From contig CAZXEH010000033.1 in NCBI GenBank assembly GCA_964639885.1, forward strand, positions 1 through 15,683: a stretch of 15,683 bases of DNA, in the 5' to 3' direction. The notes beneath the pieces are model-generated. The model had not been told where the DNA came from. It worked only from the letters and a program-made list of their open reading frames with translations, and ran no database searches. How positions within the stretch are numbered: the stretch's first letter is position 1; each line of letters begins with the position of its first letter. This stretch comes from JAGNLA01 sp964639885. Lineage in GTDB: Bacteria > Caldisericota > Caldisericia > JAAYUI01. Of the stretch, positions 15,003 to 15,683 are shown one piece after another. The position numbers and the translations under genes were made by a program.

Positions 15003-15010
15003 AGTTGACA
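14997..15010. promoter_or_regulatory. Inverted repeat formed by back-to-back -35 boxes
   Basis: TGTCA (14997-15001) and TGACA (15006-15010) form a perfect 5-bp inverted repeat with a 4-bp spacer. Each half lies in the -35 box of one of two divergent promoters, so a dimeric regulator bound here, or RNA polymerase itself, would affect both genes. Confidence 0.45.
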
Positions 15011-15032
15011 GTCGTAGCTTACAAATGATAAT
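15005..15032 (+). promoter_or_regulatory. Promoter of the DUF4388 gene, predicted leaderless
   Basis: A perfect TTGACA (15005-15010) and GATAAT (15027-15032, five of six) are separated by 16 bp. Only 9 nt separate the -10 box from the ATG at 15042, so transcription should start within a few nt of the start codon. No Shine-Dalgarno sequence is present. Confidence 0.6.
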
Positions 15033-15041
15033 GCAATACAA

Positions 15042-15596
15042 ATGGCAAGCTCCCTATCAGGCAGACTGGAAGAATTTCATCTTGCAGACGTGGTTCATGT
15101 AATTGTTGCCGGCAAGATGTCAGGATCGCTAAACATCACAACCGATGACAACGTGCTTGGCATCCTGTTTTTTGAGGATGGCAAGCTTGTTCACGCCCAG
15201 TATGGCAACGTTGCCGGAGATGATGCAGCAACCAGCATTCTGTCCTGGAGCAAGGGCGGATTCAGCTTCGACTGCAACAACCGATGGAAAGGCGAAAAGA
15301 CCGTTTCGCAATCATACGAGCAAATAGTCCTCAACCATACGCTTGTTCAGGATGAAGACCTTGCCGAAATCGGGCACCAGATTTCCGGCACTTCGAAGAT
15401 AAAACTTGTAAAAGGCGTAAACTTCACCGATGTCGAACTTGACCCGCTCGAGTGGACATTCCTCACTGAAATCGGTGAAGGAGCCTCAATTGCGCAAATA
15501 GTCGGGATCATGGGTCTGGACAACACCGAAGCCCGCCGAATCCTTGGCAAGCTCATAAAGATTGGCTTCGTATACATCGAGCCGACCCACCACTAA
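15042..15596 (+). CDS. DUF4388 domain protein with C-terminal winged-helix-like region
   Basis: The 184-residue product starts directly with a DUF4388 (PatA N-terminal-like) domain: LSGRLEEFHLADVVHVI, then GKMSGSLNI, GILFFEDGKLVHAQYG and WSKGGFSFD (residues 5-86). The C-terminal part (about 130-184; LDPLEWTFLTEI...ARRILGKLIKIGFVYI) looks like a small helical or winged-helix domain that often accompanies DUF4388. No membrane segment or signal peptide is visible, so it is cytoplasmic. DUF4388 proteins are usually found with signalling and gliding or GTPase systems in myxobacteria, cyanobacteria and others; the exact activity is unknown. It is divergent to the large secreted protein gene and shares its regulatory region. 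The mRNA is predicted to be leaderless. Confidence 0.85.
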   Translation: MASSLSGRLEEFHLADVVHVIVAGKMSGSLNITTDDNVLGILFFEDGKLVHAQYGNVAGDDAATSILSWSKGGFSFDCNNRWKGEKTVSQSYEQIVLNHTLVQDEDLAEIGHQISGTSKIKLVKGVNFTDVELDPLEWTFLTEIGEGASIAQIVGIMGLDNTEARRILGKLIKIGFVYIEPTHH

Positions 15597-15614
15597 AAAA
15601 AGAAATCCAGCCTC

Positions 15615-15683
15615 TTACGGAGTTGGATAGGTAATTGTCACTGTTTTCGAGTTCTGATCCCACTCAACCTTTGATCCAAGCTG
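15615..15683 (-). CDS. C-terminal end of a stalk-domain (copper amine oxidase N-like) protein, partial
   Basis: Reading in from the right edge on the minus strand gives 22 codons and TAA: QLGSKVEWDQNSKTVTITYP-TP. This matches the end of the copper-amine-oxidase-N-like domain seen twice in the large protein (FGAKVSWDQKEQKIELVFG; LGAKTIWDDKEKRIDITW). The gene therefore ends 18 bp from the converging DUF4388 gene and continues beyond the window. Only the domain end is visible, so the rest of the protein cannot be described. The short length makes this a motif-based call, but the pattern LGxKVxWDxxxKxVxIxY is quite specific. Confidence 0.65.
   Translation of the reverse strand, partial: QLGSKVEWDQNSKTVTITYPTP

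Overview
The window is a bacterial chromosome segment. Its core is a conserved translation and RNA-modification operon (about 3.88-9.44 kb, + strand), flanked on both sides by genes for exported or envelope proteins, mostly on the - strand. The core order is rpsP, khpA-like KH protein, ylqD-like, trmD, a TM1570-type SPOUT RNA methylase, lepB, rplS, lepB, rnhB, NERD protein and yraN. It resembles the rpsP-ylqC-ylqD-rimM-trmD-rplS-rnhB order of Firmicutes, but rimM is missing and rplS sits between two signal peptidase genes. The Firmicutes-like backbone, TM1570-type methylase, DUF4388 protein, PQQ-like propeller and copper-amine-oxidase-like stalk domains suggest an uncultured or poorly sampled phylum (something like Riflebacteria or Wallbacteria). 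That placement is a weak inference; no rRNA gene is present to settle it.

Left flank (23-3785, - strand): a membrane-anchored protein of unknown function, followed by a secreted protein with about 16 PQQ-like repeats. The latter appears to have its own sigma70-type promoter with an extremely short leader. The rpsP promoter fires the other way from the 165-bp gap at 3786-3950.

Core operon (3951-9443, +): genes are tightly packed, with ATGA, GTGA, TGATG and TAATG junctions and short overlaps. The only sizeable internal gap lies before rplS, where a hairpin with a T-run and an extended -10 element suggest a transcriptional reset. The operon ends in RNase HII followed by two nuclease-like proteins of the PD-(D/E)XK type (NERD and YraN).

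Convergent gap (9444-9752): no gene. It holds two oppositely oriented copies of a hairpin repeat resembling a REPIN or MITE.

Right flank (9753-15683): a 1703-residue secreted modular protein on the - strand (two carbohydrate-binding-like modules, an alpha/beta hydrolase, an apparently active clan-A-like glycosidase barrel, a second degenerate barrel, and two stalk domains). A DUF4388 regulator-like gene is divergent to it. Their promoters look back to back, with -35 boxes 2 bp apart forming an inverted repeat, and the DUF4388 mRNA looks leaderless. The right edge holds the last 22 codons of another stalk-domain protein.

I see no CRISPR array, phage, defence system or tRNA. The most noteworthy items are the divergent promoter with its leaderless gene and possible leader peptide, the duplicated barrel with a dead second copy, the Asp-to-Glu change at the catalytic position of TrmD, and the 13-codon minicistron linking trmD to the methylase gene.
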